Below are positions 47,825 through 57,681 of a stretch of 64,000 nucleotides of DNA, piece after piece (the stretch's first letter is position 1; the number at the start of each line of letters is the position of its first letter). The DNA comes from Lycium barbarum (taxonomy: Eukaryota > Streptophyta > Magnoliopsida > Solanales > Solanaceae), in contig NC_083345.1 of NCBI RefSeq assembly GCF_019175385.1, forward strand, positions 122,329,657-122,393,656. Direction: 5' to 3'. Below the pieces are notes generated by a model. The model made no database searches, was not told the DNA's origin, and saw only the letters and a list, made by a program, of their open reading frames with translations. A program made the translations under genes and the position numbers.

Positions 47825-48046
47825 GGAAGAGAGTTTCACGTGCAGAATCTGTGCGTAAAAGGACCAAAGTGTAAATGTACACTTTGGCCCTTTCACGCAC
47901 AGATTCTGTGCGTAAAAGGACCAAAGTGTAAATGTACGCATTGGCCATTTCACGCATAGATTCTATGCGTGAAGCCTACTTTGGTTCTTTTTTTTTAACG
48001 GGTTAGTTTGGTTCCTTTTTTTTTTTTTTTGGGTTAGAAAAGTTCC
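47825..48046 (-). repeat. Right terminal inverted repeat of the Mutator-like element
   Basis: Inverted relative to 41394-41605. It carries three hairpin-like CACGCA...TGCGTGAA units separated by CCAAAGTGTAAATGTACACTTTGG (split CCAAAGTGTAAA, TGTACACTTTGG) and a shorter version, and ends in GGTTAGAAAAGTTCC. It has one more unit than the left end. Confidence 0.85.
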
Positions 48047-49257
48047 AGACTCTTCAACTTCTACACTTTTTCTCCATTTCCCAAGAAACTTACAAATATT
48101 TGTTCAGTTTTAGCATTTCAATGGAGAATAATCTAGACGAGTATTTCGCACTGGAGAATATTCGAAATCATCTCCTTAGTGATTTCTCACCTACAACTAT
48201 GATTTTTAGCGCCAAGCTCACAACTATGAGTTCAACTCTCATTCAGACTGATTTTGCTCAGGATCTCCTTATTGTAACTATTTGCCTTCTAATTGATTCA
48301 ATTTGCTTCACATTTGGACTTAATTCATCAGCAAAATTGATGAAAGAACAGAGCAATTTCTCAAAGCTTGAATTGCAACCGTCGATTTCAAGCTTTGAGT
48401 CTTTAGATTGCTTTAAATTTGATTTGTCTTCTGATTCATTCAATTTTCTTCAATTTGGACTTAATTCGTCTGATTTGAGATCAAAATCAGCAAATTTGGT
48501 AAAAAAAAAAACAGAGCAGTTTCTTCAGGCTTGAATCACAGCAGTAGATTTCAAGCTTTGAATCTATAGATTGCTTTAAATTTGATTTTTCTTCTCATTC
48601 ATTCAAGTTGCTTCAATTTGGACTTAATTCATCTGATTCGAGCTCATATCAACAAAATTAATGGAAAACAGAGCAATTTCACCAGGCTTGAATCGCAACC
48701 GTCGATTTCAAGCTTTGAGTCTATAGATTTTGTTAAAATGCAGAGCAAATGCTTTGAATTTGAATCAAAATCTAAAATAATCATCGACCTCACATCACCT
48801 AAACCGAGTAAATCTGACTATTGGCTATAAGAAGAATTGGGGGATTATCTAAATGTTAGATTTTCTTCAACATATATTTGAAAACACTATTGTAGAGAAT
48901 TATTAGTATATTATATAGAAGCAAAGATTTAACTCGGCCGACATATATATAATATAAAGATAATTAATCTACAAAACTTTATATATATATATATATATAT
49001 ATCATAAATGTAATTATAATTTTTAACTACTGATCCATATAGTCGATTTGGTTTGATTTTTTCAGTTTTTTTTTTTTAATTTAGTTAAAACTAAAACCAA
49101 TCCAAATAATATCGGCTTTTTAAATTTAAAAGTAAAACTAAATCAAACCAAAAAAATTTATTGATCTTTTTCTCAATTTGATTTGGCATTTGATTCGGAT
49201 TGATTTTTTGATTTCTCGCGAACACCCTGATTTTTTGATTTCTCGCGAACACCCCAT
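48047..49257. other. Flank of the Mutator-like element with diverged internal repeats
   Basis: A frame at 48100-48534 (144 codons) is Ser/Phe/Leu-rich and made of a diverged repeat. The core CTTCAATTTGGACTTAATTC (or close) occurs near 48306, 48448 and 48611, and TTTCAAGCTTTGAGTC near 48388, 48549 and 48706. No domain is recognised and I do not call it a gene. An (AT)n run lies at 48979-49002. About 49030-49255 has Solanaceae repeat text ending in two copies of TTTCTCGCGAACACCC. Confidence 0.55.
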
Positions 49258-49348
49258 TCTCAGCCCAATGGATTTTGTTCCAGACTGATGCTGAAGTAGG
49301 ACATTTGAAGAACAAATATGACATGGATTCAGTATTTAAATTACACAT
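49258..49348 (-). pseudogene. LINE fragment, zinc-binding domain of reverse transcriptase
   Basis: Minus-strand reading gives MCNLNTESMSYLFFKC, then SASVWNKI, matching the zf-RVT pattern (C-x-x-x-x-E-T/S-x-x-x-L-F-x-C ... VW) near the C-terminus of plant LINE proteins. Only about 30 residues remain. It continues directly into unrelated repeat text. Confidence 0.6.
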
Positions 49349-51116
49349 TGGACAAGTGCTAAAAACTTATCCAAACTGGGTGTTTACACCATAACAATGG
49401 ATGCATGACATGTCTATGAATATACCATAAAATCACTTAACAATGGTTAATAAATGTATGCATTCGCTTAATTAACTTACTTAACTACGGTAAGTTACAT
49501 GAATTTGATATAAACACATATTAGGCTACATTATCCTTGGTTTCATGAGCCTAACAACATAACTATGAACAATCATTAGGAGTAGCAAGGGTGTGAAATG
49601 ATTTTGGCTGAAGTGGTTAAAATACCTCCGAACTTGGCGCCGATTATTACTTTCGTTCCCACGGGTATATTTGCACTACTTGAATCGTATTTCATTTTGC
49701 TAAATAAAAGCTTTTTCGGGCTTCCTCAAACCAAGTTTGGTAATCAAAATTTGTCCAATCCGAACATCACTAGATTCAAGTGATTAAAAAAGAAGCGGGT
49801 TGGCCTCATATGATATTGGGCCTTTAGAAACACATTTCTGTTCCATAAAAGGCTAATTTGCACATATGTTCCTTGTTAGGCCATTATTAGATCTCGTCAA
49901 TATTTTTAAAACTCGTGCAATTATATACATGAGACAGACAATTAAACAACCGTGTAAATTTTATAAAATTTTAGACCATGATTTAACGTTTTTCTCGTAA
50001 GATTTTCAATTTGCTTAAAACGAATCTTTAGGCTATGATCTTAAAGGTCATAAGTTGCAAGAAAAATAAAAAGAGGACCAGTTACATAACAATTTTGTCC
50101 CAGTAAGGTACTAACAAAAAGTTTTGGCCAAAATTTAAAAGATTGTGAAATCCAAAAACTGCCTCTGCTAAAAGGTTTAAAGGATTTAATTTTTTGCGGG
50201 GAGCTCATAAAGACGGGCTCAGACCAATTTTTTTTGATTGCTATTGATTTTTAAGGACCGGAATTTGACTTTTAGAAATCATGTTTTTCATCACTAAAAG
50301 CCATTTTTCTTGTAGTGACATTTACATGTTTCATGTAAGTGAAGCTTATTTGAGATGTTACCACCATATCGTAGAAGGAATATTCTGTGTAATTTTGCTT
50401 TTGGGATGTTGTAATGGGGATTCTTGGAACATATAGAGTATTTTCAGATTGTAGAGTGTGAGAAAGCCAAGTATTTTTTATGATTGTACAAGTAGAAATA
50501 CGTACTTTATATGCATCTATAAATATTCGTACATGTGTGCATTTAGGGATGATAAGTGGTCCGGGGCGGTGTGGTTGCAGGACAAACCCGCTTAAAGCCA
50601 CAACAACTTCAACCCACCAGCACCATCCCACGTAGCATATTTTGATGTTTTCAATCCGCACCATCCTGTCATGGATTGACTCGCATAGATCATAACCCAC
50701 ATTTTTAATCAAAATATTGGGATTTGAGCATTAAGTATGAACTTAACTTTGATCGAAAGTGCTTTACTTCTAAAAGTTAAACTTTTTAGTGCAAGTTTAT
50801 ATTTATCTGACCTCAAAATAAATATTGAACACCAAATGAGAAGCCAAAAAAAATGTCATGATGACATTGGTTCACACACGACAACTTTGATTGTGTTATT
50901 GTCTTTCAACAAAGTAAATTTTTGCGCTTATGGGGTAAAGCTATGTATTAGAACTTTTAAAAGGTAGGGTCTTAATAAACATCTCTTTCAATTAGGTATT
51001 ATAATGATTTAACAATCTTAATTATTTTAATCTTTACAGCTCGTTGTCCTTGACCTCTTTCACATGTGATAATCACACGGATTAAATTTTTTGTCCTGAA
51101 GAAGAAGCATAAATCA
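49349..51116. other. Intergenic, unassigned
   Basis: No gene is supported. The 146-codon frame at 50272-50712 (-) has no recognisable domain and odd composition, and overlaps a GC-richer patch (50560-50640) of probable repeat origin. About 49378-49470 resembles the small insertion in copy B near 62585-62660 (GTTTACACCA and AATCAATGAATGCAAGACATGT-like text). The left edge of copy B is at about 51117. Confidence 0.6.
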
Positions 51117-51735
51117 CTTATCTCAATTATCTTGCAAAGTCAAGTTTATTGAGAATTCGAGATTAATGTGTATGCAGATAAGGGGTAAAGCTATATATAG
51201 CTAGAAAAAAATGGTTAGTTGAGTTATATTTTATCAAAAAATTATATTGTATATATAAGGCTAAACATTACTCTCTCTGCCCAATTGACTTTTGAGGGTC
51301 AAATTCATAATTTTGATTGTGAATTCAATTTTTTAAAATAAAATTTACATATTTAAGAATCACACACAACATGCTGTAAGTCACAATATTTAATAGATTT
51401 TAATTTAATAAATTTTAATTATTTAAAAGACATGAAAAAAATTCCAACCAAAAAACTTTTGTTTAACTCTCAAAATTCAAACGGTAAGACATACACATGA
51501 AGACGAAGAGTACGTTTTATTCATATTTATTAAATCTTGAACATTTTTTAGCGCGATTCTTGGCTGCCCCACTAATGTAAATTATTTTTAGTATATAACA
51601 TGTGGGTTATTCAATCTAAGAATGTTGTGTTCTTGAATAAATTGAACTTTTTAAATTTTTTAATGAAAAAGATTCTCTATTAGGTAATTTAAGGCACATT
51701 TCTTTCCTTTTTCTCACCCAACGGTTTTTTTTTTT

Positions 51736-52588
51736 GGAAAAGGACCAAAATTACCCCTGAACTTTGAAAAATAGTTTATTCATACTCTTCGTTATACTAT
51801 AGGGCCAATTATACCCTTACCATTATACTATGAGGTCAATTATACCCTTAACCCAAACAAACTGCTAGGTGGCATCATCCTAGACGCCCAATCCATTTTC
51901 CTCCCAAAAAATTATTTACCCACCAAATTTTACCCAACCCGATCCGGATATAATATTTTCACCCAAAATTATTATGACCCAACCGTATACCCCTTATTCA
52001 AATAACCCTACACTATCGCCTACATTCTCCCTCTCTCTAAACTATACCGTCTCCGACCTCTCTCCCCACAGTAAATCACTGCTACCGACCTCACAAAACA
52101 AAAACATGTTAATTCATTTTAGTCAAAACTGGACTTGTTTTATGTTATAAATTCATAGAAGCTAACAAGTCTAGCATATATCACTCAAATTAAAAACAAT
52201 ATTTTCTTTTCTCCAGTAATACAAATTACGAATAGATCTACTCTTACCCAAAGATATATGTTCTTTTTTCTTTTTTCATTTTAGTCTTCTTTTGATTCCT
52301 TCCAGCATTCAATAAGGGCCATTTGAATAAGGGGTATACGGTTGGGTAATAATAATTTTGGGTGAAAATATTATATTCGGGTTGGGCTGGATTAAATTTG
52401 GTGGGTAAATAATTATTTGGGGGGAAAATGTGTTGGGCGTCTAAGATAATGCCACGTGGCAATCCGTTTGGGTTAAGGGTATAATTGACCCCATAGTATA
52501 GCGGTAAGGGTATAATTGGCCCCATAGTATAACGAAGGGTATGAATGAACTATTCTCCAAAGTTCAGGGGTTATTTTGTCCCTTTTCC
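51736..52588. mobile_element. Fold-back MITE with about 270-bp inverted arms
   Basis: Left end GGAAAAGGACCAAAATTACC, right end the inverted GGGTTATTTTGTCCCTTTTCC. Arms about 51736-52009 and 52315-52588 are inverted copies with indels. It sits in a poly-T tract; copy A has the tract uninterrupted at about 5612-5620, so this is an insertion in copy B. A 9- to 10-base T-run on both sides is compatible with a MULE-type duplication but not diagnostic. Confidence 0.85.
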
Positions 52589-52887
52589 CTTTTTTTTTTT
52601 TTTAAAACAAAACTGGGACGTGTGTCCATTTCTTTTTGTTTGGTCACTGAGAAGGCTAAGGAAAGGAAATGAATGTCTTACTTGTTTGGTTTGCATAGAA
52701 GAAGAAGAAGAAATAAAATAAAAGGAAATTACATTCGTCTCAAGGAGTGCACTTAGAAGAAAAATCTAACTATTTCCACCACTCTCCCTTCTTTCCTGAA
52801 TTGAATATAGAGCTAGTTATGTCATAAGCAAATAACAGGGTTTGCTTTAAAGTACATATCGATCTACGGAGTAAGTTTCGTGCAAGA

Positions 52888-54122
52888 GTTAATGCCCTAG
52901 ATGGTTACTTAAGTTTTGACAATTGCCTATAAATATCATTTTTGTTTTTTTTAGGACAACAAAGTCACTCAACTATTCTTATTTTCTTCAAAATATACTA
53001 AACACCTCAAAGGCCTCCTTCTCTCCCGGTTGGCATATCATGTCATTAAAGCTTATTTTCTTACTAGTAAATCTATTTAACCAAACTCATGTCTTATGCT
53101 CTATCAAATATGACCAATTAAAGTATTTTAATTTATAGATTAAGTTTCAAAATAAAAGTTTAAATTTTAAAAAATATAATTTGAGTTACTTTAGGGATTT
53201 ATTTTAATATATTGCTAGATATTAACATGACAAGTTGGAATATCTACATCTTAACATGAAATAGACTAAAAATATGTTATATTTCATATAAGACTAGTAA
53301 AATAATATTTCAAAATAAAATATAAGCGTAATAATATAATACTTTAAAATAAATATTATAGTAATGAAAATTCGCATGAGAAATAAAAATAAAACTTGAT
53401 AGTATGGCAATGAAAATACCGAAAATTAGACACTATATATTATGATAAATAGCTCAAAATACAAAGGAAAAATTAGATTAAAAATTCATTTTTTTTTATA
53501 AACGCTCTAGTTCATTCTTTTGATAGTTAATCTAGTCATTTTACGGTGTAAGATAAACACTGATCTATTTTTCTATAAGGGTTAAATATGGCTTAAGAAA
53601 TATTAGAAAATTAACAAATTCCAAAGAGAAAAAAAGAAAAGAAAAAAAGAGCAACATTTAAATTGAGACCAAAAGGATAAAATTTCATATATCTTAAGCT
53701 CGTTAGCAACTCATTATTTAATGTAGAGTATTAACCATCAAAATAAGTATTTTCAAGAATCACTAGATGATTGGTGTCGCGTAAAATGATGAAATAGCAA
53801 ATCCGTTAACTTGAAGTTGGAAATGCGGAGAAGTATGATTTGGAAAAACTTAAACTTACATGCCACTTTTTTAATCGGGTCATGTTTAATCGGGTAAGCC
53901 ATGAACTTGGTTAAATGTATTTAACGAATTAAATACGTTTGTAATTTAAAAAAAAATAGTTTTAATATATGGGATGCCAACTAGGAGAGAAGGAGGGTTT
54001 TGAGGTACTTAGTATATTTTGACGAAAATAGGGATAGTTGAGTGAATTTGTTGTCCCAAAAGAAACAAAAATAATATTGGTAGGCAATTGTCCAAACTTG
54101 GGCGACTATCTAGGAAATTAAC
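52888..54122. mobile_element. Fold-back element, complete in copy B
   Basis: Left arm from GTTAATGCCCTAGATGG (52888); right arm ends CTATCTAGGAAATTAAC (54122). Arms of about 300 bp are inverted, e.g. CAAGTTTTGACAATTGCC against GGCAATTGTCCAAACTTG. No clean target duplication is seen. The interior is AT-rich with no frame of note. Copy A keeps only the left arm (5837-6232). Confidence 0.65.
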
Positions 54123-54567
54123 TCTGCATATTTACTATAAATAGATTTGTCACTAAAATAGGGGGTTACGCGCTGCAGTCTTGCGACTCCTAATCTAATC
54201 AAAAGAATAAAGCCCCCTATTGAGGATAGATTGTCAAACTATCATCGAGAGTTTCACTTTTTGAATTGCCACTCGCATAGGGTGACTGGGTCAGGTCGAG
54301 TTAGAAAGGCTTGGATGACTCAACATTCATACGAAGGAAGTGACAGTGAGGGAAAGATGGTAGAAGCCTTCAGCCCGATTATCGAATTCGTTCCAACAAA
54401 CATTCATGGTTCTGTAGTCAAAACAACTCAGTGCGGCATACCGTTCGAGATGATCAATAATGTTTTCACTTATTTTCATGTGACTAAAACTTCTGATTGA
54501 TTGTGAAAGTACTCTATCATTAAAACAGATCTCACTCGTATAATCTCGTTTACTTTAAATGAATGTG
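54123..54567 (+). other. Copy B segment of unknown origin with an 89-codon frame
   Basis: It has a more balanced base composition than its surroundings. The frame 54231-54500 (MSNYHREFHFLNCHSHRVTG, later EFVPTNIHGSVVKTTQCG) has no domain I know. The segment is absent from copy A, which rejoins at about 6232. It may be an inserted gene or organellar fragment, or ancestral sequence lost from copy A. Confidence 0.35.
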
Positions 54568-55013
54568 AACACTTTTACCTAATTCACAGTAGTTACAGAA
54601 GACACACGGTAAACTTTATCAAGAGAAAGAAAAAAAAAGTAGGTTGAGGGTTCTGAATTTGAACCCCCCTCAGCCAAAAAATTCTCAAGGCTTAGTTTGG
54701 ATTCGCAAGGAAAAGTTTGGCCACAAAACTCCACCCTAAGAAACTCTGCCTTAAGGCTGAGTTTTCTTGCAAACTCTCCTTATAAGGTAAAATTTTAATG
54801 CAAATTCTACTTAGGGTAAAGTTTTTACTCAGCTGGAATTTTGCAAACATCTGCCTTAAGGCTTAACTTTTGCCCGAATAGGTCTAATTTTCCTACGAAA
54901 CTCTGGCTTGTGATTTTTTTTAATTTTTTACTGTGCTGGAGTTCAAACTCAGAACCTCGGGGTATTAGGCAAAGGACAAAAATGAAAGACCAATGCCTTT
55001 GGAGGGCGATCGC

Positions 55014-55031
55014 GGGGGGGGGGGGGGGGGG
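55014..55031. repeat. Poly-G run
   Basis: Eighteen G in a row where copy A (about 7080-7092) has an A-run followed by GAAGAAGAA. Similar G-runs are at 42860-42874 and 47804-47826. Confidence 0.85.
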
Positions 55032-55228
55032 ATAACGTGCACTAAATGAATCCAACTTGACGTGTTGCCACGTGGACTTCACTATAACCCAAATAATGTT
55101 AATTGTTTTTTTCCATGCATTCATTTTAGTTCCATGAAAAAAGAAAACTAATATCTTTTCAATAATGGAAGAACTATGATCTCTTATCCAATTTAGCTTT
55201 TCTTCTTATCATTTAGTTATCTATTTCT

Positions 55229-55469
55229 CTACTGTCCCAATCACATATGTGATGCACTATTCTTTTTAGTCTGTCCCAAAAAGAATGATATATTTCCTTA
55301 TTTGACAACAATTTAACTTTAAACTTTATCTTTCACGCTTAACGAGATAATCTATAACCACACAAATATCTTTGGTTTATTTTAGACCATAAGATTCAAA
55401 AGTCTTTCTTTATTTCTTAAATTTCATGCCCAGTCAAACTATATCGCATAAATTGGAATGGAGGGAGTA
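55229..55469. mobile_element. Stowaway-like MITE
   Basis: Counterpart of 7313-7551 in copy A. The right end reads ATAAATTGGAATGGAGGGAGTA. Confidence 0.75.
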
Positions 55470-55503
55470 TTTTTCTTTTACAAAATTTGTAATTTTTGTA
55501 ATT

Positions 55504-55616
55504 TTCGAAGGCCTACCGGAAAAGCCTCTCTATCTCCCGAAGTATAGATAAGGTCTGCGTAAATTCTACGCTCCCTAAACCCACTATGTGGGATTTCACT
55601 GAATATGTTGTTGATG
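55504..55616 (+). mobile_element. Solanaceae SINE-type 3' fragment
   Basis: Counterpart of 7587-7699, ending TATGTTGTTGATG. Confidence 0.6.
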
Positions 55617-57029
55617 TACAAAATTTGTAATTTTTTATACTAGTTATTAATTGCGAATCATAATAATAATTGAGTTATCTGAATCGAATGTTCTCTGCAA
55701 ATTATTATTTTTCTTTATAAGAAAGAGGAATTAAGATCGACTTCACATTAACAATTAGATACATAATGTGTTAAGAGTCATATTTCACTATTAAAAATTG
55801 TGTTGAAGCACTAGATTCCTTTATTATTTTAATAAATAAGAGGCTACGAATTTTGGGAACTGAATTACTTTTGGTAGATAACACTTTGCTCACAAAGTAA
55901 GACTTTCAAGACACAATTTGAATTAGTCGAGTTCTAAAATGAGTGATGATAACAGAATCAGAAATTCTTATTTCAAATCATGCTATAATTCCTGATTTAT
56001 ATTAAGAGAAAAATGTATCCCTTAATTGTCTGTCCCATTTGTTAAAAGGATAGAATAACAGTTCTAACAACTAATAATTCATGATTAAGATAAGCGAAAA
56101 ATCAGGAAGCATGACCTACACATTTTTTTTTTGGAAGTGATGAATGATGACACTACGCATTGTACCTAAAAAATATCTTATTCTTTTTTTGTCTCCAGAC
56201 TCCTAGGGCCTCCGCCAGATAGACAATTTGGTTTTATTTTGCTTTTAGGATATGCTTGCTAGGGAAAATACAATTTTTCATGTTTGTTTGGTTACGGATT
56301 TTGAAAAATACATTTTTTTTTTGGAAGAAAAAGCTTTTTAAAATAAAAATAATACTTACTTTTTAGCCAATAAGTTCTATAAGTGGCGCATTCCATGCTA
56401 ATTGTTTTCTGTACCCCCACCCTCGCAACCCAATCCTTCCCACCCCCACCCTGCACCGCACCAGCTCCCAACCCGGTATTAATGATTGTCACATTACATA
56501 AAATGATTAAATTGTGTGTTAGGCATGCCCTAAATGAGTTTCCAAGAAAAACAAGGTTCATAAATGATAATCCATTGCTGATTAATGTGCTCCCTTACAT
56601 CTGACCTCGCCCTCGTCCTCGCAACTAGTCCATTCGTCCTATACCCCTGCCCCTAACCCGGTGTTAATGATTGTTACATTAAAAGACCGTTGATATACAA
56701 AATGATTAATGGTGTTTTTAGTATGACATAAGTCATTATTCATGAAGAATATATTTTTGTATTTAGTTGGTGAATGAAAAATATTTTCAACAAATATTCC
56801 TAAGGATTAATAATAATATCAACAAATCGGAGTGTGTAACTATAGATTAATAATTTTGTCCAAATGTTAGTTGAAATAAATAATATGAAGTTAATTATTA
56901 ATATCAATCATTTGTAAAGAAAATAATTTTCGTCCATAAGTGAGATAAGTTACTATGATCGCGCATCGCGCATCGTGCAAGTACATATATTAGTTTCTTT
57001 TAATGAAATAACATCGATCTTAAAAAAAG

Positions 57030-57240
57030 ACACCCTCTGTCTCAATTTATGTGATACACTTTTCTTTTTAGTTTATCTAAAAAGAATAATACATTGCTTT
57101 ATTTGGCATTTAATTTAACTTTAAACTTTATATTTTACGCTTAACAAGATGATGTATTATCATACAAATAATTTTGACTTATTTTAGTCCATAAGATTAA
57201 AAAAATTTCCTTTATTTTTTAAATTTTGATGGAGGGAGTA
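57030..57240. mobile_element. Stowaway-like MITE
   Basis: Counterpart of 9499-9703; ends CACCCTCTGTCTCAATTTATG and GATGGAGGGAGTA. Confidence 0.7.
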
Positions 57241-57681
57241 AAAAATGACTAACTAAATAGACACACAACTGCCGCGTTTTAAAAATGCACTCCTCCCCTC
57301 CTCTTTCTTCTTCTTCTTCACACTAATTTTTTCCATTTCCTCTCACTTTGTCATTTTCAACCACATGCCATCAAGCTAGAACCTTTGCTTTAACTTTATG
57401 CTACTGTTGTACATGACATAATTTATCTCCTTTTAATCACGAGTTTTTTTTTTTGTGTTTTTTTCTAACTTAATGCCAAAACTATATACTACTAGTATTT
57501 AATATCTTCACTAGTTTTCTCCGAGAGGGTGAAAATACCCAAGAAAATATCTTGTTTCTTGATTTATTTATTTATAAAAAAATATAGTACGTGGTTTTCT
57601 TATTTGGGGTTATTTATAGAGCAGTCAAGATTTTGGTTTTGCATTTGGACTTTGGAACTGAATATCTGGAAATTAGTTTAA

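Larger units (their letters stand above)
41394..48046 (+). mobile_element. Mutator-like element with accessory ORFs and internal repeat array
   Basis: A 6653-bp element. Outer ends are GGAACTTTTCTAACC (41394) and its inverted copy GGTTAGAAAAGTTCC (ending 48046); similarity of the termini extends inward about 200 bp. In order it holds a GRF zinc-finger gene (+), two related small ORFs (-), a tandem repeat array, and a MULE transposase (+), all damaged. A 9-bp target duplication is not clean: TTCAAGTTC lies left of the end, and the nearest similar text on the right, TTCAACTTC, starts six bases beyond it. The exact outer ends may therefore be a few bases off. Confidence 0.85.
51117..57681. other. 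Copy B of segmental duplication: flank upstream of the intact Nudix gene
   Basis: Matches 5033-10145. Differences are discrete: an 853-bp fold-back MITE (51736-52588), a complete fold-back element (52888-54122) and a following segment (54123-54567) missing from copy A, absence of the Tourist-like MITE of copy A, and a G-run at 55014-55031 where copy A has an A-run. Frames at 54825-55124, 56292-56604 and 52244-52525 are not genes. Confidence 0.85.

Noticed and set aside
50272..50712. 146-codon minus-strand frame
   Set aside because: No recognisable domain, unusual Cys/Trp/His mix, and overlap with a dispersed-repeat-like patch.
52244..52525. 93-codon minus-strand frame
   Set aside because: Lies wholly in the right arm of the fold-back MITE.
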